Source: Candidatus Cloacimonadota bacterium (GTDB lineage: Bacteria; Cloacimonadota; Cloacimonadia; Cloacimonadales; TCS61). Taken from it: a stretch of 11,093 nucleotides of DNA. Below the pieces are notes generated by a model that saw only the letters and a list, made by a program, of their open reading frames with translations, was not told where the DNA came from and ran no database searches. Numbering within the stretch: the first letter of the stretch is position 1; every line of letters starts with the position of its first letter. The stretch covers positions 1 through 11,093 of the forward strand of contig JAOZPK010000079.1 in assembly GCA_029932755.1 (NCBI GenBank). The letters run 5' to 3'. Shown here one piece after another: positions 1 through 7,182 of this stretch. The position numbers and the translations under genes were made by a program.

Positions 1-165
1 GGGAATTTCCCATTAATGGAGTTGCGAGATACAACCTTAGATGAACTTATTAATGAAATTGAAACAGTGGAATTTAAATATGTTGAGAATATCTGTTCAA
101 AATTAAGCCACGATAATTATATAGAAAACGGGTGTGTTATTAACTTCAGGAAAATAGACAACTAA
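1..165 (+). CDS. C-terminal end of an unidentified protein (5' end outside window)
   Basis: Reading frame 1 is open from the first base to a TAA at 163-165 and gives 54 residues. The piece is mostly hydrophilic and probably helical at first (MELRDTTLDELINEIE), with cysteines in ENICSKL and ENGCVINF. I do not recognise the family. An in-frame ATG at 16 has no Shine-Dalgarno sequence before it, so this is more likely the tail of a longer gene than a 49-residue protein. Its stop codon lies inside the ribosome-binding region of the next gene, only nine bases before that gene's TTG start, so the two are almost certainly co-transcribed. Codon and base use match the following genes. Confidence 0.6.
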   Translation, partial: GNFPLMELRDTTLDELINEIETVEFKYVENICSKLSHDNYIENGCVINFRKIDN

Positions 166-170
166 GGAGA
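163..170 (+). promoter_or_regulatory. Shine-Dalgarno site that fixes the TTG start at 175
   Basis: TAAGGAGA at 163-170 is a strong ribosome-binding site that begins on the stop codon of the upstream gene. It sits four bases before TTG at 175. No ATG nearby in that frame is better placed, so TTG is the best start for the methyltransferase. Confidence 0.7.
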
Positions 171-174
171 ATTT

Positions 175-816
175 TTGGCAAAAATAAAAGCATTTGATAA
201 AAACTTATCGGAATATGAAAATTGGTTCATATTCAATAAGTTTGTGTATCAATCCGAATTAAATGCTGTAAAGAAAGCAATTCCTAAAAATAAGAACGGT
301 TTTGAAATTGGAATTGGAAGCGGTTTATTTGCATATCCATTGGGCATCAAAGAAGGAATTGATCCTTCGTATAAAATGCGTGAAAAAGCAAGAGATAGAA
401 ATCTTGAAGTTATTGATGCTGTTGCTGAAGATTTACCCTATCCTGATGAAAAATGGGATTTCATTTTGATGGTCACCACAATTTGTTTTGTCGATGATAT
501 AAAAAAGTCATTCCATGAAGCAAACCGTGTACTAAAAAAAGATGGTCATTTCATAATTGGATTTGTAGATAAAAATAGCTCTATTGGGAAAATGTATTTA
601 GAATATAAAAATGAGAGTTTGTTTTATCAAGATGCAATTTTTTTCGGAACTGAAGATGTATATCGAATCCTAAGAGATACTGAATTTGAAGTTGAACAAA
701 CTTATCAAACAGTATTTGGAAAACTGGATGAAATAAAAGAAGTACAAAAAGTATTGCACGGATATGGAAAAGGAAGTTTTATTGTAATTAAAGCAAAAAA
801 GATGGAGGTAAAATAA
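175..816 (+). CDS. Class I SAM-dependent methyltransferase (Methyltransf_11 type)
   Basis: A cytoplasmic 213-residue protein with the Rossmann-type methyltransferase fold. The glycine-rich SAM loop (motif I) is FEIGIGSG at residues 43-50. The acidic residue ending strand 2, which should bind the ribose, is D63 in GIDPS. AEDLPYP at about 84-90 and WDFILMVTT at 94-102 match motifs II-IV of the Methyltransf_11 family, and HEANRVLKKDGHFIIGF at about 114-130 is the usual post-motif helix and strand. The methyl acceptor cannot be read from the sequence; small molecules, quinone precursors or metalloids are all possible. The C-terminus (HGYGKGSFIVIKAKK) is complete. The start is TTG after a strong ribosome-binding site. 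The last base is shared with the ATG of the DUF1684 gene (TAATG), so the two are translationally coupled. Certain of the fold, not of the substrate. Confidence 0.85.
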   Translation: MAKIKAFDKNLSEYENWFIFNKFVYQSELNAVKKAIPKNKNGFEIGIGSGLFAYPLGIKEGIDPSYKMREKARDRNLEVIDAVAEDLPYPDEKWDFILMVTTICFVDDIKKSFHEANRVLKKDGHFIIGFVDKNSSIGKMYLEYKNESLFYQDAIFFGTEDVYRILRDTEFEVEQTYQTVFGKLDEIKEVQKVLHGYGKGSFIVIKAKKMEVK

Positions 817-1355
817 TGCTGGATAAAAAGTATAATGATCAAATAGAATTGGGTAGAAAACAAAAAGACGATTTTTTTAAAGAGCATTTTCAATCACCAA
901 TTCCGCAAGAAGAGAGAAATGTTTTCACAAAACTTAATTACTTTGAAGTAAATATTGATTATCGGTTTGAACTAGAACTGGAAGAATTCGCTCACAAAGA
1001 AAAAGTAAAAATAGAAGACACGGGCGGTAATCTGAGAGACTTTCTGAAATGGGGAAAATTTTCTTTTGAGATCAATGGTCAGACCTGCATATTAAATGCT
1101 TACAAATCTGATGAAACGGAAACACGTCTTTTCATTCCTTTTAAAGATGCAACCAGCGATAAAGAAACTTATGGTGCTGGAAGATATATTGACCTTGAGG
1201 AGAGGAAAGACAAAATGGGGAGTAAATGGATTTTGGATTTTAATTTTGCTACTAATCCATGGTGTGCATACAGCAACAATTATGTCTGTCCCTTAATTCC
1301 ATTTGAGAATATTTTGAAAGTAGGAGTAAAGGCAGGAGAAAAGAATTATAAATAA
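816..1355 (+). CDS. DUF1684 family protein
   Basis: A 179-residue protein with the hallmark blocks of DUF1684: RLFIPFKDATSDKETYGAG starting near residue 104, followed by RYIDLE, and LDFNFATNPWCAYSNNYVCP at about 140-159, ending in an IPFEN...VKAGEK tail. The family is widespread and, as far as I know, has no established biochemical function. Its members are thought to form a small beta-rich domain with a conserved Asn-Pro-Cys-Ala-Tyr-like segment, here NPWCAY. Conserved-position cysteines are C150 and C158. I see no signal peptide or lipobox, so this member appears cytoplasmic. GGAGGT at 804-809 gives a good ribosome-binding site, and the ATG overlaps the upstream stop by one base. Pairing with a methyltransferase suggests a shared pathway, but this is inference. 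Confidence 0.85.
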   Translation: MLDKKYNDQIELGRKQKDDFFKEHFQSPIPQEERNVFTKLNYFEVNIDYRFELELEEFAHKEKVKIEDTGGNLRDFLKWGKFSFEINGQTCILNAYKSDETETRLFIPFKDATSDKETYGAGRYIDLEERKDKMGSKWILDFNFATNPWCAYSNNYVCPLIPFENILKVGVKAGEKNYK

Positions 1356-1375
1356 AATTAAATAAAGGAGAAAAT

Positions 1376-2716
1376 ATGTTACAAAAAAGAGCAATAATTG
1401 ACAAAAAATTTTACACTGAAATGGAAAAGATAATTTCTGAAAAAAAAGATGACAATGTTATCAGAAACGGTATTCTTAATGTAGGGCTTGATGAAATTGC
1501 CCTGAATCACCAATCTAAAACAGATTTACAGCACACATTTTCTTTGGAATTGATTACTGGAAAAATTACATCTCAAGATAAGAGTGGAAGATGTTGGCTT
1601 TTTGCAGGGTTGAACACAATGAGATTCAAGATTATGAAAGATCTTAATCTGAAAAATTTTGAACTTTCTCAAACATATCAGATGTTCTTTGATAAAATCG
1701 AAAAAGCCAATTACTTTCTGGAAAATATTTTGGAAACATTAGATGAAGAAACAAATTCCAGACTTATTATGTGGCTGTTAAGTGCCCCGCTGAATGATGG
1801 TGGACAATGGGATATGTTTACTAGTATTGTAGAAAAATACGGAGTCGTTCCAAAAGATACAATGCCGGAAACTTTTGCCAGCAGTAATTCTGCCAGGATG
1901 AACCATATTCTCACTTTGAAACTCAGGGGATATGCTTCTCTTTTACGAGAATATCATCAAAATGGAAAAACATTAGAAGAATTAAAATATGAAAAGAAGA
2001 AAATGGTTTTGGAATTCTACCGATTGCTGACAATGTTCTTAGGAATTCCACCCAAAAGCTTTACCTTTGAATATACCGATAAAGATAAAAAATTCTATCG
2101 TGATAAAAATATTACATCTAAAGAATTTTATACTAAATATGTTGATGTTGATTTGAAGGATTATATTAGTGTCATTAATGCTCCCACTAAAGATAAACCA
2201 TTTAATAAAACTTTTACAGTTCAATATCTGGGTAATGTGGAAGGTGGGAATAACGTAAAATATCTTAACTTGGATATGAATACTTTTAAAAAGTTAGCTT
2301 TAACTCAACTAAAAGATGGTTTTCCTGTTTGGTTCGGCAGCGATGTTGGACAGAAGATGAAACGAGAAAATGGTATTTTAGCTGAAGATATCTATTCTTA
2401 TGAAGATGCACTCCAATCAAAATTTGAACTTGATAAAGCCGGAAGACTCGATTATGGAGAAAGTTTAATGACACACGCAATGGTATTTACCGGAGTAAAC
2501 ATTATAGATGATGTTCCCAATAGATGGAAAGTTGAAAATAGCTGGGGTGAAAAAAATGGTAAAAAAGGCTATTTTGTGATGAGTGATAAATGGTTTGAAG
2601 AATATACGTATCAAATCGTAATTAATAAAAAATATCTTTCCGAGGATTTAAAAAAAGCCTGGAAATCAGAACCAATAGTTTTAAAACCGTGGGATCCAAT
2701 GGGATCTTTGGCATAA
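1376..2716 (+). CDS. pepC: Aminopeptidase C / bleomycin hydrolase (peptidase family C1B)
   Basis: A 446-residue papain-fold cysteine aminopeptidase of the PepC/bleomycin-hydrolase family and of the usual length. Catalytic residues are visible: oxyanion-hole Q67 and nucleophile C73 in SQDKSGRCWLF, H367 in LMTHAMVFTGVN, and N388 in KVENSWGEKNGKKGY. The protein ends in LKPWDPMGSLA. In this family the C-terminal tail reaches into the active-site cleft and restricts the enzyme to aminopeptidase activity, so the intact tail supports exopeptidase function. Such enzymes form hexameric barrels in the cytoplasm and trim amino acids from peptides. No signal peptide is present. AAGGAG at 1365-1370 lies five bases before the ATG. 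The gene begins 20 bases after the DUF1684 gene, so it is probably in the same operon. Confidence 0.95.
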   Translation: MLQKRAIIDKKFYTEMEKIISEKKDDNVIRNGILNVGLDEIALNHQSKTDLQHTFSLELITGKITSQDKSGRCWLFAGLNTMRFKIMKDLNLKNFELSQTYQMFFDKIEKANYFLENILETLDEETNSRLIMWLLSAPLNDGGQWDMFTSIVEKYGVVPKDTMPETFASSNSARMNHILTLKLRGYASLLREYHQNGKTLEELKYEKKKMVLEFYRLLTMFLGIPPKSFTFEYTDKDKKFYRDKNITSKEFYTKYVDVDLKDYISVINAPTKDKPFNKTFTVQYLGNVEGGNNVKYLNLDMNTFKKLALTQLKDGFPVWFGSDVGQKMKRENGILAEDIYSYEDALQSKFELDKAGRLDYGESLMTHAMVFTGVNIIDDVPNRWKVENSWGEKNGKKGYFVMSDKWFEEYTYQIVINKKYLSEDLKKAWKSEPIVLKPWDPMGSLA

Positions 2717-2734
2717 AAAAAGAAGGATAAAAAT

Positions 2735-3028
2735 ATGGATTTTAATAAAAAAGCAATCGAAATTATTGAGGGTGTAGAACACCCTGCAATTAACCATTCT
2801 CTGTATAATCTTGGAATAATAAAATCTTATGAAGTAAATGATAATAATGTAAACATTATTATTGCTTTACCAGCTTTAAATATTCCAATTATAGATATGC
2901 TTGTTCAAAGTATAAAACAACCTTTGGCAGCAATAAATGCTCAGGTTAATATAGAAAAAGTTGTAATGAATCAGGAAGAGATGCAAAAATTTCTAGCTAT
3001 GGAACAAAGTGCATGGAAAGGAATGTAG
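2735..3028 (+). CDS. Stand-alone DUF59 / MIP18-type iron-sulfur assembly protein
   Basis: A 97-residue protein resembling the N-terminal DUF59 domain of Mrp/ApbC Fe-S carriers. The family pattern (helix, HPxI, then LGIIKSYEV, a beta strand and an amphipathic helix) is seen in EGVEHPAINHSLYNLGIIKSYEV at about 12-34, the strand NNVNIIIALPAL and the following helix. The end, NQEEMQKFLAMEQSAWKGM, matches a tail I recall from separate DUF59 proteins encoded beside Mrp ATPases. No cysteine is present, so it lacks the reactive Cys found in several SufT/MIP18 members, and the acidic DPE of many relatives is EHP here. It may be a partner or adaptor in Fe-S or metallocofactor assembly, but no Mrp ATPase is in the window. 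AGAAGGA at 2721-2727 is its ribosome-binding site, 18 bases after pepC. Confidence 0.8.
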   Translation: MDFNKKAIEIIEGVEHPAINHSLYNLGIIKSYEVNDNNVNIIIALPALNIPIIDMLVQSIKQPLAAINAQVNIEKVVMNQEEMQKFLAMEQSAWKGM

Positions 3029-3064
3029 TAAATATTTTTTCAGCAAATTTCTAGATAGATAAAA

Positions 3065-4294
3065 ATGAACAATATCTTAACGGAAAAAATATCGAAGATC
3101 AATTTCAGAGCTTTTATCTGGCACGGAATTTTTCTTTCGCTTGCTTCCAACTTTATGGATGTGCACACGATAATTCCTTCAATGCTGATAAAAGCCGGTG
3201 GTGGTGCTATTTTGCTGGGACTTTTAACCACGATTATGGTGGGAGGATCCGGTTTGATGCAGATTATTTTCGCAAATTTCTTATCTAATAAGATGCATAA
3301 AAAAAAACCACTGATAGCAGCGATTAGCTTAAGAGTTATCGCTCTAATAGTGTTAGCTCTCCTTCTTTTTAAATCGAATGCAATCAATAATAATTTGTTT
3401 ATTCTTTCTATTTTTATTCTAATTTCGATCTTCTCATTCAGTGGTTCTTATGCCAGTATTTCATACACTGATATTATGGGTAAATCAATTTTAGATAATA
3501 AACGTAAGCAATTTTTCTCTTTAAAACAGGTAATCAGCAGCATAGGAATTTTTGCCTCGGCTATCATTGTGCGTGGCTTACTCAAAAGTTTTTCATATCC
3601 GGATAATTATGGAATATTGCTTTTAACTGCAGGGATATTATTATTTGTAGCATCTTTAGGATTTTGGAAAATCAAAGAGATTAGTATTGAAGTAAAAAAG
3701 AAGAGAAGTTTTTTAGAATTCTTTAAAATGATTCCGCAGGAAATCTCGCAAAATCCCAATCTTAAAAATTATCTATTTATCATAAATTTTTTAGGTCTTG
3801 GTTTCAGTTTCATTCCCTTTATGATATTATTTGCCAAGAAGAATTTTGAATTAAGTGCTGCCTTAATTGGAAATATTCTATTGTTTAAAATAATTGGAAT
3901 GTTGATAACCAGCTTAATTCTTTATAAAAGATCAAATCATTTTGAATACAAAAAACTTTTATATTTCAGTTTTGTTTTTGGCGCTTCTCTTCCTATTTTG
4001 AGTTTGATTTTCAGTAACAATTATTTTGTATATCAGTTAATTTTTGTCCTTTCAGGAGTTTTTATTACAGCTTTTGGAATTGCCAGAAATGGTATTTTAG
4101 TAGAAATATCAAATAATGAGAATAGGGCAATTTACGCAGGTATTTCTGGTGCAGGAAGTATCCTGCCAACAATATTCCCGCTTATTGCCGGAATTTTAAT
4201 TTCTGCTTGTGGGTATAATATTACATTTATTATTGTCTCATTAATTATTGTTACAAGTTTTGTTTTTATAAAAAAATTAAATTGCAGGCAATAA
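3065..4294 (+). CDS. Major facilitator superfamily (MFS) transporter
   Basis: A 409-residue, very hydrophobic inner-membrane protein with about twelve predicted helices. The two halves are split by a charged loop at about 203-235 (KIKEISIEVKKKRSFLEFF...SQNPNLK), as in MFS carriers. The first helix region is AFIWHGIFLSLASNFMDVHTIIPSMLIKAGGG at about 16-47; further clear segments lie near 47-73, 82-102, 111-130, 155-173, 182-201, 236-257, 263-287, 297-316, 320-340, 358-380 and 384-403. The short basic loop NKMHKKK at 75-81 fits the loop after helix 2. Substrate and direction cannot be assigned. No recognisable ribosome-binding site precedes the ATG; the preceding bases are CTAGATAGATAAAA. The first third is richer in G+C than the rest (see findings). 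It is 36 bases after the DUF59 gene, the largest gap in the window. Confidence 0.88.
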   Translation: MNNILTEKISKINFRAFIWHGIFLSLASNFMDVHTIIPSMLIKAGGGAILLGLLTTIMVGGSGLMQIIFANFLSNKMHKKKPLIAAISLRVIALIVLALLLFKSNAINNNLFILSIFILISIFSFSGSYASISYTDIMGKSILDNKRKQFFSLKQVISSIGIFASAIIVRGLLKSFSYPDNYGILLLTAGILLFVASLGFWKIKEISIEVKKKRSFLEFFKMIPQEISQNPNLKNYLFIINFLGLGFSFIPFMILFAKKNFELSAALIGNILLFKIIGMLITSLILYKRSNHFEYKKLLYFSFVFGASLPILSLIFSNNYFVYQLIFVLSGVFITAFGIARNGILVEISNNENRAIYAGISGAGSILPTIFPLIAGILISACGYNITFIIVSLIIVTSFVFIKKLNCRQ

Positions 4295-4306
4295 GGAAGT
4301 AAAAAT

Positions 4307-4954
4307 ATGGAAAAATTTTATCCCGATTCAGGTGTAGAGATACAAGGTTTCACCGCAAAATTTTATGATAAAATAATGAATGTTATGACATTTGGCGGCT
4401 ACAATCTATTTATAAAGACAGCGATCAAATCAATGGAAATTCATCAAGACGATAAAATTCTTGATTTCGGAGCTGGAACGGGTAGAAATGCTTTATTGAT
4501 GAATAAATATCTTTCAGGGAAAGGTGAAATTCTGGGACTGGAAATCTCTGAATTAATGATAGATCAATTTAAGAAGAAAACAGAAAAGTTCCGAAATATC
4601 AATATCATTAATCAACGAATTGATCAACCATTTGAGCTTGAAAAAAAGTATGATAAAGTCTTTATCTCGTTTGTATTTCACGGTTTCCCTTTTGATGTTC
4701 AAAAACAAATAATTCAAAATGCTTTCAATGCTCTAAAAGAAAACGGTGAATTTATTGTTCTTGATTTTAATGAATTTATTACGGATGAGACTCCACTTTA
4801 TTTTAGAATTCCTTTTAAAAAAATTGAGTGCAAATATGCTTTTGAATATGTTGAACGAGATTGGAAACAAATCTTGTCGGGATCTGGATTTATTAATTTT
4901 GAAGAAAAATATTTTTTAAAAAAACACATTAGATTATTAAAGGCAAAAAAGTGA
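4307..4954 (+). CDS. UbiE-like class I SAM-dependent methyltransferase
   Basis: A 215-residue cytoplasmic methyltransferase, clearly distinct from the one at the start of the window. Motif I is LDFGAGTGRNA at 52-62 and the ribose-binding acid is E79 in LGLEIS. The N-terminal FYDKIMNVMTFGGYNLFIKTAIKSM helix region resembles that of UbiE/MenG-type enzymes. FISFVFHGFPFD at 119-130 takes the place of motif IV, and FIVLDFNEF at 149-157 is the post-motif strand. The conserved-looking segment RIPFKKIECKYAFEYVERDW at 167-186 probably shapes the acceptor site. The substrate is unknown. AAGGAA at 4293-4298 overlaps the MFS stop codon and serves this ATG 12 bases downstream. The 3' end overlaps the NifX-like gene by four bases (GTGA), so the pair is translationally coupled. 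Confidence 0.85.
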   Translation: MEKFYPDSGVEIQGFTAKFYDKIMNVMTFGGYNLFIKTAIKSMEIHQDDKILDFGAGTGRNALLMNKYLSGKGEILGLEISELMIDQFKKKTEKFRNINIINQRIDQPFELEKKYDKVFISFVFHGFPFDVQKQIIQNAFNALKENGEFIVLDFNEFITDETPLYFRIPFKKIECKYAFEYVERDWKQILSGSGFINFEEKYFLKKHIRLLKAKK

Positions 4955-5295
4955 AAGATAGAAAACTCACAAATGAAATCAAAATTGCTATTCCAACAAA
5001 TGATGGAGAGAATGTTTTTCCAAAAATGTTGGGTTTAACAAAAGAATTTTATGTTTATGAAATTATAAATAACAAAATCGAATTTATAGAAAAAAGAAAA
5101 AATCCCTTTGAAAATACATTGCAACATTTAAAAACTCTCGATGTTTATGAGATTATTAGCGATTGCAACATTATCATTTCCCAGAAAATTGGAAAAAGAG
5201 GAATTACAAGATTAGAAAAAAGAGGTATGAAACTTATTTTTGAAAATGGAAAAATTTCTCATACTATAAAGAAATTAATGGAGGAAATATGTTAA
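4951..5295 (+). CDS. NifX/NafY-type dinitrogenase iron-molybdenum cofactor biosynthesis domain protein
   Basis: A 114-residue single-domain protein of the Nitro_FeMo-Co family. It starts KIAIPTNDG at 11-19, followed by FYVYEIINNKIEFIEKRKNPF at about 33-53, LKTLDVYEII at 60-69, and DCNIIISQKIGKRGITRLEKRGMKLIF at 71-97, the usual ribonuclease-H-like alpha/beta order. The common HFGRA segment after strand 1 is replaced by KMLGLTKEF, so the His often found there is absent. Members bind or carry metal clusters; NifX and the orange protein of sulfate reducers are known examples. No nif genes are visible, so a non-nitrogenase role is more likely. The start is GTG at 4951, inside the four-base overlap with the methyltransferase stop, with a weak AAGG at 4940-4943. 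The last seven bases overlap the flavoprotein gene. Confidence 0.85.
   Translation: MKDRKLTNEIKIAIPTNDGENVFPKMLGLTKEFYVYEIINNKIEFIEKRKNPFENTLQHLKTLDVYEIISDCNIIISQKIGKRGITRLEKRGMKLIFENGKISHTIKKLMEEIC
5280..5284 (+). promoter_or_regulatory. Shine-Dalgarno site for the FadH-like flavoprotein, inside the NifX-like gene
   Basis: GGAGG at 5280-5284 lies four bases before the ATG at 5289, within the last codons of the NifX-like gene. It supports that start and a seven-base gene overlap, which points to re-initiation by ribosomes finishing the upstream gene. Confidence 0.65.
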
Positions 5296-7151
5296 ACTTA
5301 AAAAATCAATTTATCTTTGCACCCGTTAAATTGGGTTATAGTCAAGATGGAAAAATTAATGAGAATCACTTAAAATTTTATGAAAAAAGAGCTAAATATT
5401 TGGGTGCGGTAACTCCCGAACCGTTATATATACATAAAAATCTCAGGGAATTGCCAACTCAGATGGGAATTGATAATGAAGATAAGATCGAGGGATTGAA
5501 AAAACTTACGGCGCTAATTCATAGTACAAATACGAAAGCAATTGCTCATCTTAATCATCCGGGTAGAATGGCAAATCCCAAGATCCCAACTAACGAATAT
5601 TTTTCCAGCACTGATAAAGCTTGTGAATCCGGTGGTCCAAAACCTAAGAAAATGGATCTAAAAGATATTGAGAATAGTATCGATCTATTTATAAGTGCAG
5701 CAAAAAGAGCTGAGGAATCTAATTTTGATTTTGTAGAATTACAATTTGGTCACGGCTATCTTGTCGCACAATTTATTTCTCCGAAAGTAAATGAAAGAGA
5801 TGATGTTTTTGGTGGTTTGTTTGAAAATAGGATAAAATATGCTTTAATGGTTTTAGATGCTGTTAGAGAAAGTATTAGCATCCCTATTATTGTCAGATTA
5901 TCTGCCGATGAGATGAATGAAAATGGAATAAAATTAGAGGAAATGATAAAATTCAGCAAAATCCTGGAAGAGAGAGGAGTTGCTGCAATACATAGCTCTT
6001 TAGGTAGTTTATGCTCAACTGCTCCCTGGTATTTCCAACATATGTTTGTTCCCAAAGGTAAAAGCTGGGAACTATCTTCCAAAATAAAAGAGGAGATATC
6101 TCTTCCAATTATTTCTGTTGGAAGGATCAATACCTTTGAAGATATTGAAAAAGTGAAAAATGAATATAAGTCTGATTATGTGGCTGTTGGACGTGCTTTG
6201 ATTGCTGATCCTGATTTTATAGGGAAATATTTGGGTGAAGTAAAAAGTGACTATGTTACCTGTATGGATTGTGCTCAAGGATGTCTGGGTGGCGTAAAAT
6301 CCGGTAAAGGTTTATCTTGTGTAGTAAATCCAGAAGTAGGGATGAAAGCTATTGAATTCAATAAATCGGGAAAACACCGTTCTTATGCAGTAGTTGGTGG
6401 TGGCTTAGCTGGTTTGGAAGCTGCTTTAACTCTGCATAAACGAGGGAATGAAGTTACAATTTTTGAAAAAGATAAATTGGGCGGACAATTTAATTATGCA
6501 TTTTTATCTCCCCATAAAGAAAGTTTAGAAAAAATAATTAATTATTATATTAAGCAGGTTGAGGAAAAGAATATTCCTGTGATCAAAGAAGAAGCTGTTA
6601 AAGATAAACTTATAAAAAGTAATTTTGATGAAATTGTAATTGCAACCGGCTCAGAACCTTCTATTCCGCAGATTGAGGGATTGAACAATTTCAAATGGGC
6701 TGAAATTTTACTAAAAGAGAATTTACCTAAAAACAAAAGTATTCTTATTATTGGTGGAGGTTTGATTGGAGTTGATATTGCAACAGCCTTGATCAAAGAA
6801 AAGAACAAAGTTTCCATTGTTAAAAGAACAACTGATTTTGGCGAAGATATGGAAATGATCTCCAAAAAATTATCTTTGAAAATGATGAAAGAAAATAACA
6901 CTAAATTTTATGATCACACCCATATTTACAAAATCGATAACGGTAAAATTTTCGCAAAACAAAATGATAAGGAAATTGTAATTGATAACATTGACCTCAT
7001 CGTTTTAAGCACCGGAATGAAATCCGTAAATACTCTACAAAAAGAATTAGAAGAGAAAATCCCAGCTCATTTAATTGGTGATGCAAAACAAATTGGAGAT
7101 GCACAAAGCGCAATAAGCGACGGTTATACATTTGCAATGAATATAAATTAG
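5289..7151 (+). CDS. NADH:flavin oxidoreductase of the 2,4-dienoyl-CoA reductase (FadH) / Old Yellow Enzyme family
   Basis: A 620-residue three-domain flavoprotein, slightly shorter than FadH-type enzymes. Residues 1-315 form the FMN-binding TIM barrel (FIFAPVKLGYS at 8-18, AHLNHPGR at 86-93, FGHGYLVAQFISPKVNERDD at 153-172, YVAVGRALIADP at 297-308). A [4Fe-4S] site follows with C325, C328, C332 and C344 (CMDCAQGC, then LSCVVNP). The C-terminal part binds FAD and NAD(P)H: VVGGGLAGLEAA at 368-379, FEKDKLGGQF at 392-401, IATGSEPSIP at 451-460, IIGGGLIGVDIATAL at 487-501 and a closing IGDA at 597-600. Electrons should pass from NAD(P)H through FAD and Fe-S to FMN and reduce an activated C=C bond. 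H155 and Y157 match active-site positions of the family, but the first His of the usual pair is Q152. The substrate is unknown. It is coupled to the NifX-like and UbiE-like genes. Confidence 0.92.
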   Translation: MLNLKNQFIFAPVKLGYSQDGKINENHLKFYEKRAKYLGAVTPEPLYIHKNLRELPTQMGIDNEDKIEGLKKLTALIHSTNTKAIAHLNHPGRMANPKIPTNEYFSSTDKACESGGPKPKKMDLKDIENSIDLFISAAKRAEESNFDFVELQFGHGYLVAQFISPKVNERDDVFGGLFENRIKYALMVLDAVRESISIPIIVRLSADEMNENGIKLEEMIKFSKILEERGVAAIHSSLGSLCSTAPWYFQHMFVPKGKSWELSSKIKEEISLPIISVGRINTFEDIEKVKNEYKSDYVAVGRALIADPDFIGKYLGEVKSDYVTCMDCAQGCLGGVKSGKGLSCVVNPEVGMKAIEFNKSGKHRSYAVVGGGLAGLEAALTLHKRGNEVTIFEKDKLGGQFNYAFLSPHKESLEKIINYYIKQVEEKNIPVIKEEAVKDKLIKSNFDEIVIATGSEPSIPQIEGLNNFKWAEILLKENLPKNKSILIIGGGLIGVDIATALIKEKNKVSIVKRTTDFGEDMEMISKKLSLKMMKENNTKFYDHTHIYKIDNGKIFAKQNDKEIVIDNIDLIVLSTGMKSVNTLQKELEEKIPAHLIGDAKQIGDAQSAISDGYTFAMNIN

Positions 7152-7182
7152 AACACATAATTGAGATTACAAGGAGCAAAAG

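Noticed and set aside
1..11. Inverted repeat GGGAATTTCCC at the window edge
   Set aside because: Short, within an open coding frame, and without flanking context; an operator cannot be supported.
1096..1296. 66-codon plus-strand open frame inside the DUF1684 gene
   Set aside because: Alternative-frame shadow over the conserved DUF1684 motifs, with no separate ribosome-binding site.
2770..2784. Perfect 6-bp stem with a 3-base loop (GGGTGT-AGA-ACACCC)
   Set aside because: It lies inside the DUF59 gene and encodes the conserved Gly-Val-Glu-His-Pro segment; there is no T-run after it, so it is not a terminator and is probably chance.
3040..3387. 115-codon minus-strand open frame opposite the MFS gene
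   Set aside because: It overlaps almost wholly a well-supported transporter gene, and its hydrophobic translation is what an antisense reading of membrane-helix codons gives.
4951..5295. Reading the NifX-like protein as evidence of nitrogen fixation
   Set aside because: No nifH, nifD, nifK, nifB, nifE or nifN genes are in the window, the HFG segment is changed, and single-domain NifX-like proteins are common in non-fixing anaerobes.
5756..6130. 124-codon minus-strand open frame inside the FadH-like gene
   Set aside because: It lies fully within a strongly supported gene on the other strand, has no family resemblance and no ribosome-binding context.
6545..6901. 118-codon minus-strand open frame opposite the FAD/NAD-binding part of the FadH-like gene
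   Set aside because: Shadow of a conserved dinucleotide-binding domain; the translation is low-complexity Ser/Ile/Phe-rich.
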